Of a stretch of DNA of 64,000 bases, positions 37,700 to 48,540 are shown piece by piece. Both the position numbers and the translations under genes were made by a program. This DNA comes from Paenalkalicoccus suaedae. Lineage in GTDB: Bacteria; Bacillota; Bacilli; Bacillales; Salisediminibacteriaceae. The stretch lies in NCBI RefSeq assembly GCF_006965545.2, contig NZ_CP041372.2:3162001-3226000 (forward strand), read 5' to 3'. The number at the start of each line of letters is the position of its first letter. Within the stretch, counting starts at the first letter, position 1. The notes below the pieces were generated by a model, which was not told the origin of the DNA, did no database searches, and worked only from the letters and a program-made list of their open reading frames with translations.

Positions 37700-39007
37700 T
37701 TAGTTTAAGCGTGCTTCCGCTTCTTTTTGTGCATCAGCAAGTACATCATCAATATCCTTACCGTTTAAGTAGTTTTGCATTTCTACAGCAAGCACGTCCT
37801 CAATGGAATACGTGTGTAACCCAAAGTTTACTTGTGGAATTTGTTCCGACCACTCCGCGAAGTCCGAGATAATCTGCTGGCCACCAAAGAACTCATCCTC
37901 TAGCTGATACGCGTCGCTTGATGCTGCAGGCAGATAAGTACCTAGTGCTCCAACCTCTGTAATCAGCTCCTCATACAGCGCTTCACTTGAGCCGAATGTC
38001 TCAGATAAGAATTCAGCTGCCGTTTCTTTCCCATCTACGTTTAAGACATACCATGAGCTACCGCCAAGGTTAGACGCGTTAACCGCATCATCTGCTCCAG
38101 GGAGCTTAGGGAAAGGTAGTACTGTCCAGTTACCAGACTGAGATTCTTCTGCGCGCACAGATGGCGTGATCCAGTTACCTGTTGGTACGGATGCAACCTC
38201 TCCACTGTTAAATGCCGCTAAGTATTGGCTCCAGTCTGAAATTGGCTTACCAAGCTCTTCATCGACAAGCGTTTTGTAAATTTCAAACGCCATCTTTAAG
38301 TCTTCGTTATTCTCCAAGTTTGGCGTCGCGCCATCCTCTTCTAAATACCAGCTACCCGCTGTTTGAATCATCATGCGAATTTGCCCTAAGTCGTTCGGGT
38401 CAACTGTTAACAGTTGCTTGCCAGTCGCTTCTTTAATATCGCGACCGATTTCAATATACTCATTCCAGTCTAGATCCTGTAGATCAGCTGGATCATAGCC
38501 TGCTTCTTCTAAATAATCTGTACGAATGTATAGTCCAGTTACTCCAGTATCAAAAGGCATCGCATAATGCTCATCCTCAAGACTCGTTGGCGCAATTTTA
38601 TATGATGCAAAGTCCTCTTCGTTGAAGAAATCTGTTAGAGGGAAAAAGGCATCTGGATATGCCTGTAAAAAGCTTTGTGCACGGTAATCTTCAATCAACG
38701 CGATATTCGGTAGTCCACTACCAGTACCAGCACTTAACCCTGTATTTAACTTTTGAATAATATCATCCTGTGCAAATTCATTAATCATCACTTCTACGTC
38801 AGGATTAATCTCCGCGTATTCTTCTTTTGCAATCTCAAGTGCCGCGATATTAAAGTTTGGATCCCATGCCCATACCTCAATCGAATCAGCCGACGCGTCG
38901 CCACCCTCATTGCCAGTGGACTCTTCTGCACCGTTTGCTCCATCATTCCCACAAGCCGCGAGTAAAACTGTCGCGGTTAAACCAGCTGCAACTAGATACT
39001 TTTTCAT
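37700..39007 (-). CDS. Beta-galactoside ABC transporter substrate-binding lipoprotein
   Basis: 435 residues from ATG at 39007 (AAGGGGG upstream). Lipobox LAAC near residue 20, acidic linker, then a family-1 binding protein (WAWDPNFNIAALEIAKEEY, YAMPFDTGVTGLYIRTDYLEEAG, IPTGNWITP-like PTGNW). Ligand inferred from LacZ: lactose, galacto-oligosaccharides or galactan fragments. Confidence 0.88.
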   Translation of the reverse strand: MKKYLVAAGLTATVLLAACGNDGANGAEESTGNEGGDASADSIEVWAWDPNFNIAALEIAKEEYAEINPDVEVMINEFAQDDIIQKLNTGLSAGTGSGLPNIALIEDYRAQSFLQAYPDAFFPLTDFFNEEDFASYKIAPTSLEDEHYAMPFDTGVTGLYIRTDYLEEAGYDPADLQDLDWNEYIEIGRDIKEATGKQLLTVDPNDLGQIRMMIQTAGSWYLEEDGATPNLENNEDLKMAFEIYKTLVDEELGKPISDWSQYLAAFNSGEVASVPTGNWITPSVRAEESQSGNWTVLPFPKLPGADDAVNASNLGGSSWYVLNVDGKETAAEFLSETFGSSEALYEELITEVGALGTYLPAASSDAYQLEDEFFGGQQIISDFAEWSEQIPQVNFGLHTYSIEDVLAVEMQNYLNGKDIDDVLADAQKEAEARLN

Positions 39008-39033
39008 GATAATCCCCCTTGGATTCATTCATA

Positions 39034-39148
39034 TTTGTAAGCGCTTCACTTACTGTAAGCTAAGATTATCATTCTCTCTTACTCGCCCGTTAGGAATAAT
39101 TCAATGCAGACTTGGAATATCTTCACCCCTTTTTGTAAGCGCTTTTTT
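39034..39148 (-). promoter_or_regulatory. Two cre-like TGTAAGCGCTT sites before the transporter genes
   Basis: TGTAAGCGCTTCA at 39036-39048 and TGTAAGCGCTTTTT at 39134-39147 both match the CcpA cre core. They lie between the kinase gene and the binding-protein gene, so glucose repression of the transporter-lacZ transcript is expected. Confidence 0.65.
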
Positions 39149-39183
39149 TATGACTAGTACTATCTTTAGCTTTTAGGAAAATA

Positions 39184-40968
39184 TTAAGGTGCAGGAGGAG
39201 ATTGTTGCTGATCCTGCCCTTCTAAAACGCCGAGCTCAATCCGAACACGCGTCCCTTCCTGTGGCTCACTCGTTAGCTGTACGCCAAAGCTGTCACCATA
39301 AATAAGCTGAATCCGTTCATGCACATTGCGAATACCAACACCCGAGAACTGCTGGCGCTTTTGACGCTTCTCTGGGAACGCACTATCCTTTTGAAGCACC
39401 ATCCCATCCCCATTATCCATCACCTCTGCAAACAGCTTGTTGGCTTCTTTCCAGACCATCACATTAATCGTGCCAGACTTTTTCTCATTAAAGCCATGGA
39501 AAAACGCATTTTCGACAAACGGCTGTAAAAAGAGCTTAGGCACAGGAATCTCCTTGCAATCGTCCGCAATAAAATAGTTCACAGTCACGCGCTCGCCGTA
39601 GCGCCTGTGATTAATAAACACGTAGTGCTTCAAGTTATCAATCTCCTGATTCACCGTGTTCATCTCATTGACGTTCGCGATCGTATTTTGTAAAAGCGAG
39701 ATCAGCGAGGTGATCGTCGCCGCCGCTTCCTCCTTACTCCCCTGCGAGATCATAAACTTTACTGAGGTAAGGGTGTTATACAAAAAGTGCGGATTAATTT
39801 GTTGCTGTAAGCTCTCAAGCTCGGCATTTCGCTTCTGCTTTTGCGTCGTCACCAGCTGATCCACATACGCATGCAACTCATCAAGCATATGATTAAACGC
39901 GAGACCAATTTGCTTCGTCTCATACGTGCCAACAACCGACACCTTCTGATCAAACTCATACTTCGACGTATCCCCGATTTGTGTGACTAAACGCGAGAGT
40001 GCCCCCGTCCATCTGCGGGAAAAAATATAAATAATCAGTATCGCAACGAGCGCAATCGCCCCTGATGTGAAGATGATACGACTGCGATCAATAACACCTT
40101 CTGTTACGACACTTCTATCGATTGTGTTGACGATATGCATATCAAACGCAGGAATTTCCTCTTGCACGATAATATGCTCTTCCCCTAAGAATTCAGCGTT
40201 TACGTAGTCCGCTCCATTCATTCCTCGAACGTGCTGCAACAGCTCAATCGACTGGGTCCCAATTAATTCTGTGCGATTACTAGATACGATGATCCCAGAT
40301 TGATCAAGCATAAACACATCGTTACCAGGGCTTGTAAAGCGAGAGTAAAACTCGCGAAAGTCCTCTTCTCGAATCGTCAAATAGACCGCACCATAAATCA
40401 CGCCCGTAATGCGGTCCATGATTTGTGTCGAGGCAACAATCAGCTGCTCGCGAGGCTCATTCTCTGATTCAATATAGTCATAGTGCATGCGACGTGGCTC
40501 CTCACGACGATTTTCGATCATCCCTTGAAGCTGCAGACTCTGCTCCGTGTCTTCCCAAAGTGGACGACCGGTTGAGAGCGTCACGCCATTTACCCCCGTT
40601 ACTCGTAGCGTCACTTCGTATGGGTCAAGCGTCGTTTTAACCGCCTCGAGCCTATTGTAGAGATCATAATACACATTCATCATGTCACTATTTGATTGAG
40701 CCTGCGAAAGCATGTTACGCATATTGACGCTGTTTTGCAGCTGATTCGAGGTCCTTATCACCGAGTAGTTATAAGAATCAAGCGTACCTGTAATCTGATT
40801 TAACACCTTTTCGTTCGTAATACTAAACGTATCAATAAATAACGACTCGGCCATGCGAATCGTTTGATACGTCGTCGCGAGCGTGACCGATACGACGATG
40901 ACAACTGTTAAGACAAACAGCTTCCAAAACAAACTTTGCTCTCGTAGCTTTTGCTTCATCGTTTTCAT
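39184..40968 (-). CDS. YesM-type sensor histidine kinase
   Basis: 594 residues; membrane segments at about 15-35 and 295-315 around an extracellular sensor domain, then HAMP, kinase motif QQINPHFLYNTLTSV and ATP motifs DNGDGM and GVGIRNVHERIQL. It partners the AraC-type regulator whose stop codon overlaps its start (ATGA). Probably senses galactosides. Confidence 0.9.
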   Translation of the reverse strand: MKTMKQKLREQSLFWKLFVLTVVIVVSVTLATTYQTIRMAESLFIDTFSITNEKVLNQITGTLDSYNYSVIRTSNQLQNSVNMRNMLSQAQSNSDMMNVYYDLYNRLEAVKTTLDPYEVTLRVTGVNGVTLSTGRPLWEDTEQSLQLQGMIENRREEPRRMHYDYIESENEPREQLIVASTQIMDRITGVIYGAVYLTIREEDFREFYSRFTSPGNDVFMLDQSGIIVSSNRTELIGTQSIELLQHVRGMNGADYVNAEFLGEEHIIVQEEIPAFDMHIVNTIDRSVVTEGVIDRSRIIFTSGAIALVAILIIYIFSRRWTGALSRLVTQIGDTSKYEFDQKVSVVGTYETKQIGLAFNHMLDELHAYVDQLVTTQKQKRNAELESLQQQINPHFLYNTLTSVKFMISQGSKEEAAATITSLISLLQNTIANVNEMNTVNQEIDNLKHYVFINHRRYGERVTVNYFIADDCKEIPVPKLFLQPFVENAFFHGFNEKKSGTINVMVWKEANKLFAEVMDNGDGMVLQKDSAFPEKRQKRQQFSGVGIRNVHERIQLIYGDSFGVQLTSEPQEGTRVRIELGVLEGQDQQQSPPAP

Positions 40969-42485
40969 TTCTCTTGTCCCTTTAGCAGATAATCACGTCG
41001 ATATTGACTTGGCGACACACCTGTATCTTTTTTAAAGACTTTGCAGTAATAACTGTGATCCGAGTACCCAACCTCATGACTAATCTCTGCAATCGGCATG
41101 CCTGAGTGCTTGAGTAGCTTTTTCGATTCCTCTATTCGGATCGACGTCAAATACTCGCTAAATCCTTCTTTATTGTGCGCCGAAAAATAACTCGACAAAT
41201 ACGATGGATGAAAATGAAAGTGACTCGCAAGCTCTTTTAAACTAAGTGGTTCCATATAATGCTCCGCGATATAATCCTGCAGGAGCTTCATATTCGTGTC
41301 ATGCGTATCCTTCGTACGCACGCCTGGCGTCACTTTTTGCAGGAAAACGGTTAATGCCTCCGTTGCCCGCTCAGCCGTCTCGGCTTCGTTAATTGCCGTC
41401 ATATATGTGTATTTCTCCTTCTCAATTGTTTCCCCCGCAGCAGGTTGGGCGTGTAGGATGATAGCCGTCGTAAAGATCATGTGCGTAAGGAACGTGCGGA
41501 ATTCATTCGGTCCGAGCTGTGGCGTTTGCATCATCGCCTGCACGTGTGTGATCAACCCCTCCGCCGCCTCCTGATAGCGCTGCTCGCGGAGCTTGAGCAT
41601 ATAGGCATCCACGTCAAACTCCTCGTGACCTTGCGTCAAATCAAGCTCCCCAGCAACCACCACTCGTTTTTGAGGAAAATAGAAATGAACCTGCTTCATG
41701 CATGCTTCAAGCTGCGACGCTGCCTGCGCAAGCTCCATAGGGTTTGTCATAACACGACTACACACCACGGTGCGAGTCGGTAATTCCGCCACAACTGAAC
41801 GTTGCAACGCCTCCCTATCATTTGCCTGTAGCAGATGAAGGGTATCTCCATCCTTTAATTGGAGGCTCATATGAATGGTCCTGCTAGTGTCTAAGCCGTT
41901 TACTAGTTGGTCCATAGGCGACGTAGTACTTTGTTCTTTCCTACTTTCGCGCATAAGTAAAAAAGCCTCATATGGGAATGCCTCTTGAAATAAACCGCTT
42001 TCAAAATCAGCATCTGTTGCAAAACCTAGGAGGATCTTCTCGAGCAACGCCTGCGTTCGAGCAGCATGGGTTTGTCCTTCATCCATGACGCTTGGCTGCA
42101 CACGTTCTGCCGCCACGGTTAAGACATCCAATAATGTCTTTGGTTCGAGCTTTGGCTTTAAAATATAGTCCACCACGCCAAGCTGAAACGTGGCGCGAAC
42201 GTAGTCAAATTCTCCGTAGCTACTGAGTACAATCATCTGAATCGCTGGATAGTCGCGCTTTACGCGCTTCGTTAATTCTTCGCCGTCCATAATGGGCATG
42301 ACGATATCTGTGACGATAATGTGTGGATCAATGTCCTCGATCATGTTGAGCGCTTCCTGTCCGTTCGAGGCCTCGCCTGCGATCGTGAATCCTTTCTCTT
42401 CCCAGTTAAAATAGTGCTTGATGCCTTGTCTAATAAGGTGTTCGTCGTCTACGACCATCACTCGTAAGAGTCCGTTTGTGCTCAT
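40965..42485 (-). CDS. YesN-type response regulator with AraC domain
   Basis: 506 residues from ATG at 42485 (GGTGA upstream; a GTG three codons earlier also possible). Receiver with Asp 60 in IIVTDIVMP; C-terminal double HTH (HFHPSYLSSYFSAHNKEG and IAEISHEVGYSDHSYYCKVFKKDTG). First gene of the regulator-kinase pair for the lacZ operon. Its upstream side is repeat DNA, so its promoter lies in or at the edge of the repeat. Confidence 0.9.
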   Translation of the reverse strand: MSTNGLLRVMVVDDEHLIRQGIKHYFNWEEKGFTIAGEASNGQEALNMIEDIDPHIIVTDIVMPIMDGEELTKRVKRDYPAIQMIVLSSYGEFDYVRATFQLGVVDYILKPKLEPKTLLDVLTVAAERVQPSVMDEGQTHAARTQALLEKILLGFATDADFESGLFQEAFPYEAFLLMRESRKEQSTTSPMDQLVNGLDTSRTIHMSLQLKDGDTLHLLQANDREALQRSVVAELPTRTVVCSRVMTNPMELAQAASQLEACMKQVHFYFPQKRVVVAGELDLTQGHEEFDVDAYMLKLREQRYQEAAEGLITHVQAMMQTPQLGPNEFRTFLTHMIFTTAIILHAQPAAGETIEKEKYTYMTAINEAETAERATEALTVFLQKVTPGVRTKDTHDTNMKLLQDYIAEHYMEPLSLKELASHFHFHPSYLSSYFSAHNKEGFSEYLTSIRIEESKKLLKHSGMPIAEISHEVGYSDHSYYCKVFKKDTGVSPSQYRRDYLLKGQEK

Positions 42486-42580
42486 GTATGTCACCGTCCC
42501 GTTTGAGTTGTAGATTGGTTTTGTGAGGAATTAATAAAGTTTACTAAAGTTTTGAGGAAAAAACTAGGTAGGGCTTTTTG

Positions 42581-43425
42581 AGAATCTTCGATTCTCCTGC
42601 GCTACCGGCTGGTGCTTTCCTGAGGAGCTTGGCGGGCTTTTTGCCCGTCCAGAGGCCGTGCAAAAGGATTTTCGCTGCGCGAAAGGGCTCCTCTAGGAGA
42701 CACCAGCCTTCGCTCCGGAGAATCGAAGGTAACGGTTCTTTATTAGCACGAACACTTTATTAAAAACATTACTAGGCAATAGATCGTTGCCTAGCTATTA
42801 AAGCACCTCTTGCTCACGGTACATTTCTTTTGTGTATGTACATAAATTTCTTATACGGTACATAAATCTCGCATAGCGTACATTTAATAGAGAAAGTAGC
42901 CCCCAACGTACATTCATTCCGAATACGGTACATTTATTTTTTATACGGTACATAAAACTTGAGTACGGTACATTCATCTCAAATGCGGTACATAAAAAAA
43001 TCCCCATTGCCAAAATGCCACTTATCTAAAACAATCTTTTCAAACAAAGAAGAGCTTTCCCATTGAGGAAGGCTCTTTTCTATGAACTCTTTAAATCAAA
43101 CGCAGAGCTGGCAGACCCGGAGGACATTCGGAGACAATCCATAGGGGAAAGAGGTTTTTGAGATCCCACAGGAGGCGCATAGGGGAAGGCGGCAGCCGCG
43201 CCCTGCAGGGCGAGGAAGCTCAAAGACCGGCCCTATGGATGTCGTAGAGTGTCCGGAGGGCTGACAGCTCGAAGTGCAGATTTAAACTAGTTAGTACTTA
43301 ATCAACCTAGCCCGAAGGGCTGCTCTTAAAATAGTTAGCACTTAAGCAACTAAAGCTCAGAGAGCTGAAGCACTTGAACGTAGCTAGTTAGCTCTTTATC
43401 AACTTAGCTCATAGAGCTGAAACAA
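42581..43425 (+). repeat. Composite repeat, left copy (Rep-A, GTAC array, Rep-B, tail)
   Basis: Four parts in order: Rep-A long palindrome (42581-42740, ends AGAATC.TCGATTCTCC / GGAGAATCGAAGG); a 20-bp array of CGGTACATAAA words with GTAC at 42819, 42838, 42858, 42878, 42908, 42928, 42948, 42968 and 42988; Rep-B palindrome (43112-43275, CCCGGAGGACATTCGGAGAC to GTCGTAGAGTGTCCGGAGGG); and about three 45-bp tail units, each with a small hairpin (AGCCCGAAGGGCT, AGCTCAGAGAGCT, AGCTCATAGAGCT). It fills the whole 0.9-kb gap. Confidence 0.85.
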
Positions 43426-43432
43426 ACCACAC

Positions 43433-45136
43433 CTAAATAGTAAACTTCGTCACCTCTTGCTTTAACTCATCAGCAAGCGTGCTCAGCATTTCCGATGACG
43501 ACGATACTTCTTCCATCGAAGCTAGCTGCTCTTCCGTTGCAGCAGCAATAGATTCAGAGGATTTAGCCGTTGTTTGTGACAACGACTTGGATGTTGCCAA
43601 CGTTTCGAGCAGTTGTGCTCGTGACGCATCCATCTCCTGTGTCGCACTTTTGAGAGAGTCGAATTGAGTGATCATTGTCGTTACTTGCTCACGAATATCA
43701 CCGAACGTGGAGCGAGCATGGTCAATCGTTGTGATCCCCTCTGAGATGGCCTGATTATTCGCATCCATCTCTTGCTTTGCTTGATTAGCTTCGACTTGGA
43801 TGTCTTTTAATTTCCCTGCAACTTCATCCACAGACTGACCTGATTGTTCCGCTAACTTGCGGACTTCATCAGCGACCACGGCAAATCCTTTTCCTTGCTC
43901 GCCAGCCCGCGCTGCTTCGATTGCTGCGTTCAACGCAAGCAGATTCGTTTGCTCAGAGATTGCTGTGATAAGGCTCAACACTTCCCCAATTTCTGCTGCC
44001 TTATCTACTAGAGACGTCAGTCGTACGTCTAAGTCGCTTGCACGCTTGTCAATTTCACGAATTTTCGAGACGCCTTCCTCGATGTTTTTCTCTCCGTCCG
44101 TTGCATATTCGTTTAATCGCACCGATGTCTCATCTGCTTGAAAAACATTAGTTGTAATGTTAGAAAAACCTTGCTGTAAGCTAGCTACAGCTTGTTCCAT
44201 ATTCTCCATACTGTTCACTTGCTCGTCTGCATATTCCGCAATTTGTTGAATGGATTCGGTAATATGCTCAGTGGCTTTTGTTGTTTCATCCGAAGAAGCT
44301 GAAAGCTCGGTTGATGATGCTAATACTTCATCAGAAGATTCATTCACACGTGATAAAAGTGCTTGGAGATTCGAACGCATTTTCTCATAGCCGCTTTGAA
44401 GTGATCCGATCTCGTCGTTCGCTGAAGTTGCGATCGAAACGGTAAAATCTCCGGCACCAACTGCCTGCATAGCCTGTGCGACAGTTAAAAGACGCTTTTT
44501 AATTCGCTTGCCAAACAGATAAGCCGTTACAACACCAAGAATTGTGATAATAAGTAACGCAATCGCAAATGTTGTAATCATAGATGAAATGACGCTATCG
44601 ACGTATTCCTGTGTCGCTCCAACGAACCATATTCCAATTATATCGTTATCTGCATTTAATATAGGACGATAAGCCGACTGAATCAGACTGCCTGCTACAT
44701 CTGCCTCCCCATAATAATTTTCTCCATTTTGGAGAACGGTTTGGTTAACAGAGTCAGACACCTGCGTTCCGACAGCACGCCCCCCATCCACTTGCACGTT
44801 CGTTGCAACACGTGTATCCATTGCAAAAATAGTGACAAGCCCGTCTGTTAAGCCTGCTATATCATCGACGATGTCAAAGTTATCATTAATCACGACATCA
44901 CCTTTCGTCAGTTGTCCATCGCTATACTCCCAACCTCCTGGATACCGCGCGTCCATATAGGCATATGTTAAATCCAAATCCGTTCTAGCTTTTTGCACAG
45001 CCGTTTCTTTGACTCCTTCTGAAACTTGAAAGAAAGTGACAGCCCCAATCGTGATAGCAACAATAAGTAAAATAGTACTGACAATACCAGTCAGTTTCGA
45101 ACCGATACTCCAACCCTTAAATATGTTCATCCACAT
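43433..45136 (-). CDS. Methyl-accepting chemotaxis protein with Cache domain
   Basis: 567 residues: membrane helix about 12-36, an extracellular Cache sensor ([38 protein letters not shown]), second helix about 188-210, HAMP, and an MCP signalling domain with [18 protein letters not shown] and [15 protein letters not shown]. The Cache3/Cache2 type often senses organic acids, which fits the neighbouring malate/citrate genes (inference). It is flanked on both sides by direct copies of the composite repeat. AGGAGG precedes the start. Confidence 0.9.
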   Translation of the reverse strand: MWMNIFKGWSIGSKLTGIVSTILLIVAITIGAVTFFQVSEGVKETAVQKARTDLDLTYAYMDARYPGGWEYSDGQLTKGDVVINDNFDIVDDIAGLTDGLVTIFAMDTRVATNVQVDGGRAVGTQVSDSVNQTVLQNGENYYGEADVAGSLIQSAYRPILNADNDIIGIWFVGATQEYVDSVISSMITTFAIALLIITILGVVTAYLFGKRIKKRLLTVAQAMQAVGAGDFTVSIATSANDEIGSLQSGYEKMRSNLQALLSRVNESSDEVLASSTELSASSDETTKATEHITESIQQIAEYADEQVNSMENMEQAVASLQQGFSNITTNVFQADETSVRLNEYATDGEKNIEEGVSKIREIDKRASDLDVRLTSLVDKAAEIGEVLSLITAISEQTNLLALNAAIEAARAGEQGKGFAVVADEVRKLAEQSGQSVDEVAGKLKDIQVEANQAKQEMDANNQAISEGITTIDHARSTFGDIREQVTTMITQFDSLKSATQEMDASRAQLLETLATSKSLSQTTAKSSESIAAATEEQLASMEEVSSSSEMLSTLADELKQEVTKFTI

Positions 45137-45281
45137 GTTTCCTCCTATGAGTTATTCACATTGATTATAGGGAGTAATAGTATTAAAGTCTAGCTTTTTT
45201 TATTAATTTTATGTGAATTTAGAACTATTATATTGTGATACTAATAGGATATATATGATTAATGTCTTATATAATACTTTG

Positions 45282-45902
45282 AATCTTCGGTTCTCTTACG
45301 CTCCCACTTAACGCTTTTCTTAGTCAAGGAGTCAGCTCTCCGAAGACCTTCCGACATTAGCAGGATCAGGCCCTAGCTTTAAGAAAACTTTAGAAGAATC
45401 TGGTGTCAAACTTACTAACTGTACATAAAATCTGGTATACGGTGCATTCTTCTTTCATACGGTACATAAATTTTCTATAAGGTACATTCTCTCTCCACAC
45501 GGTACATAAAAGCCTCAGTTACCTAAAAGCCACTTAACTTAATCCATAAAACCATAAGAAAAGAGCCTCTCCATATTGGAAAGACCCTAATCTTATTCAC
45601 TTTTTAAATCAAGAGCAAGCTTACCGACCCGGAGGACATTCGGAGACAATCCATAGGGGAAAGAGGTTTTTGAAATCCCGCAGGAGGCGATTAGGAGGAG
45701 ACGATAGTCGACTCCTGCTGACGAGGAAGCTCAAAGACCGGCTCTATGGATGTCGTAGAGTGTCCGGAGGGCTGACAGCTCGGAGAGCAGATTTAAACTA
45801 GTTTGCACTTAATCAATCTAGCTCGGAGAGCTAGGCACTAGTTTAGTTTGCACTTAATCAATTAAGCCCAAAGGGCTGCTCTTAAAACTAGTTAGCTCTT
45901 AT
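45282..45902 (+). repeat. Composite repeat, middle copy (shortened)
   Basis: Same order and orientation as the copy at 42581: a decayed Rep-A (GAATCTTCGGTTCTC), five GTAC-type words (45421, 45442, 45462, 45482, 45502), Rep-B (45628-45785, GGAGGACATTCGGAGACAAT), then the tail units with AGCTCGGAGAGCT and GCCCAAAGGGC. It fills the gap between the chemoreceptor and symporter genes. Confidence 0.8.
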
Positions 45903-47231
45903 CTAAAACAACGTAATCAGCAGTCCCGCAATCAACAGGATAACCGCCCCACCTAAACGAGAAGCAATCTGTGCGAAAGGCATCAACTGCATACGCTTAG
46001 CTGCAGATAGTACGGCTACGTCACCTGTACCACCCATGTTTGCCATACATAGCCCTGCCGTAATACTAGATTCAATTGGATAGAAACCAACTAGACGACC
46101 GATGACACCTGCACCAATCATCGCACCTGCTACTACTGCAAAGACGATCAATACATATTGAAGTGTTAATGCGTTTAGCACCGCTCCAAGATCCGTGTAC
46201 GCTACGCCGATACCGAATAGAAGTGCGAGCGTAAACGCTTTTGCAACAAATTGGTACCACTGGCTTGCGCCTTCGACAATAGATTCAGGAATGAGATTCA
46301 TAATTTTCACCGCTGCAACAAGAATGATCATGATCGCATACGGGTGAATGGGAACAACAGCACCGATTAAGTGTCCGAGTGTAAAGAATAGTAGTGCCGC
46401 TAACACACCAACGCCAAGCTTTTGCAAATTAAACGTAGACGTCGTCTTTGTTTCCTCAAAGCCATCCATTAAGACGCCATTACCAGACAAGGATGGGACG
46501 CGCTTGCCTAGCTTATCGAGCATGCTCGCGAAGACGATCGCAAACACGTTACCGAGCGCTAAGGCTGGTACTAAGATCGAGATATAATAGCTCGCTGGCT
46601 GACCGAGGAAATCGGAGTAGATCTGTGCCATTGGGACAGCACCTGCTCCCATTCCGCCCCCCATAATTGGAAGCGTGATAACTAAGACAGCATCCTGAAT
46701 CGAGAAGCCAACTAGTTGACCAATCAGTGCTGCTAGTAAAGCCGCTCCGATAATCGCACCGAAGATTGGGGCGAAGTAGCGAAGTCCGATTTTAACGAGC
46801 ATTTGAGAGTTCATGCCGAGAATACTACCTGTAATAAGGGCTGCAATATAAAAATCTAAGAAGCCGCCCGTTGTCATGAATCCGTCAACCTGCTCGACAA
46901 CCGGCTGTGGTAGAATTCCGCTGTACACAAGGTACGCTGATCCGAAGATGGCGACGATCGCGCCACCACCAAGGTAACCTTTGACGATCGGTGTACGATC
47001 ACCGATCCAGCCGAGCGCTTCACCTAATACCATCATGACAAGTAAGCTACCGATCATTCCTGTTGGGAGCGTCTCTGTGAAGATCGACGCGATCGTTAAC
47101 GCAAGCACAATTCCAAACACGGGAAGGGGAATATGAAAGACGGACACCTTCCCCTTCTTTTCTTCCTGCTTTACCTCAGGCTCTGGGGCTACCTCAAACT
47201 TACGCTCCTCGTGCTTTTTAGCTGCTTCCAT
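45903..47231 (-). CDS. maeN: 2-hydroxycarboxylate:sodium symporter (malate/citrate, CCS family)
   Basis: 442 residues. A charged cytosolic N-terminus, then about eleven hydrophobic segments. The two re-entrant loops of the family carry GGxG motifs: TLPIMGGGMGAGAVP and ANMGGTGDVAVLSA. It imports malate or citrate with Na+. Its start overlaps the malic enzyme gene by 14 bp, so malate is the likely main substrate. Sodium coupling suits an alkaliphile. The symbol is by analogy with B. subtilis MaeN and not certain. Confidence 0.87.
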   Translation of the reverse strand: MEAAKKHEERKFEVAPEPEVKQEEKKGKVSVFHIPLPVFGIVLALTIASIFTETLPTGMIGSLLVMMVLGEALGWIGDRTPIVKGYLGGGAIVAIFGSAYLVYSGILPQPVVEQVDGFMTTGGFLDFYIAALITGSILGMNSQMLVKIGLRYFAPIFGAIIGAALLAALIGQLVGFSIQDAVLVITLPIMGGGMGAGAVPMAQIYSDFLGQPASYYISILVPALALGNVFAIVFASMLDKLGKRVPSLSGNGVLMDGFEETKTTSTFNLQKLGVGVLAALLFFTLGHLIGAVVPIHPYAIMIILVAAVKIMNLIPESIVEGASQWYQFVAKAFTLALLFGIGVAYTDLGAVLNALTLQYVLIVFAVVAGAMIGAGVIGRLVGFYPIESSITAGLCMANMGGTGDVAVLSAAKRMQLMPFAQIASRLGGAVILLIAGLLITLF

Positions 47232-48411
47232 CCTTCATTCCTCCTTCGTATTTGTGTACTTCCGCTTCCACCGCGTCTGCCACGACATCCGCTACCTTCT
47301 GCTCCAATGATCCAGGGATAATATACCACGCCGCAAGCTCGTCATCCGTGATGAGTGACGCGATTGCTTCCGCTGCCGCAAGCTTCATATCGACCGTGAT
47401 ATCCGTTGCCCCTGAGCGTATTGCGCCCTTAAAGATTCCCGGGAATGCCAGGAGATTATTGACTTGGTTGGGGAAATCGGAGCGACCAGTTGCCACAACT
47501 TCGGCACCTGCACGAAGGGCATCATTTGGATAGATTTCTGGGACCGGATTCGCGAGAGCGAAGACGATCGCTCGCTCTGCCATCCGCTTCACCTGCATAG
47601 GACGAAGCGCGTTTGGACCGGATACGCCAATAAAGACATCTGCTCCTTCAATCACGTCATTGAGTGTTCCGCGCTTGTTATCGACATTCGTCCAGATAGC
47701 CATTTCTTTTTGGCTACTGTTCAACCACTCTTCACCTTCTGCGACGATTCCTTCTAAACTAACAAGCGTAATATCGGTAAAGCCTGCGCTCAGCAGTAGT
47801 CTTGCGATAGAGATACCAGCAGCGCCGGCTCCGTTAATAACAATCTTCGTCTTCTCACGCGTGCGTCCTGTGAGCTTTAGCGCATTGATTAGTCCTGCAA
47901 GAACGACGATCGCTGTACCATGCTGATCATCGTGAAACACTGGGATATCTAGCTCTCGTTTTAGTCTTGCTTCAATCTCAAAGCATCGTGGTGCAGAGAT
48001 GTCCTCTAGATTTATCCCAGCGAACGTAGGGGCCATGGCTTTGATGATGCTGATTAACTTTTCGGGATCCTTTTCGTCTAGGCAGATCGGAAAGGCGTTG
48101 AGTCCGCTGAAGGCTTTGAAGAGCATGCATTTGCCTTCCATGACGGGCATGGCTGCCTTCGGGCCGATGTCGCCGAGTCCGAGGACTGCTGTGCCGTCAG
48201 TGATGACGCCGATCATGCTACCGCGCGCTGTGAGGTCGTTCATGCGCTCTGGCTCCGCCTCGATTGCCTTACATACTTCTGCAACTCCTGGTGTGTAAAC
48301 GAGACTCAAATCCTCTTCGTTCCGAATCTCGACTCGGTTTGTGACTTCTATCTTTCCTTTGAGTTGTTCGTGTAGTTTTACTGCTCTGCTTTCGTATCGA
48401 TCTATTGCCAT
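47218..48411 (-). CDS. NAD(P)-dependent malic enzyme
   Basis: 397 residues, short bacterial type. Catalytic Tyr in LVYTPGVA, metal/substrate region GDIGPKAAMPVMEGK and FHDDQHGTA, NAD-binding loop INGAGAAGISIARLL, and FALANPVPEIYP. It converts malate to pyruvate and CO2. It is in one operon with the symporter and probably controlled by the two-component system at 49350-51712. Confidence 0.93.
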   Translation of the reverse strand: MAIDRYESRAVKLHEQLKGKIEVTNRVEIRNEEDLSLVYTPGVAEVCKAIEAEPERMNDLTARGSMIGVITDGTAVLGLGDIGPKAAMPVMEGKCMLFKAFSGLNAFPICLDEKDPEKLISIIKAMAPTFAGINLEDISAPRCFEIEARLKRELDIPVFHDDQHGTAIVVLAGLINALKLTGRTREKTKIVINGAGAAGISIARLLLSAGFTDITLVSLEGIVAEGEEWLNSSQKEMAIWTNVDNKRGTLNDVIEGADVFIGVSGPNALRPMQVKRMAERAIVFALANPVPEIYPNDALRAGAEVVATGRSDFPNQVNNLLAFPGIFKGAIRSGATDITVDMKLAAAEAIASLITDDELAAWYIIPGSLEQKVADVVADAVEAEVHKYEGGMKDGSS

Positions 48412-48540
48412 ATCTAAATTCCTCCTAAGAAACCGCTTTCAGTTTGTGATTGACCTAACTGTAACCGATTGCAAAGAGGGTGACTAGTTAATGAAAATTA
48501 AGAATGTGTTTTGTAAATAAAAAAAGCAGTTTTACTAATT

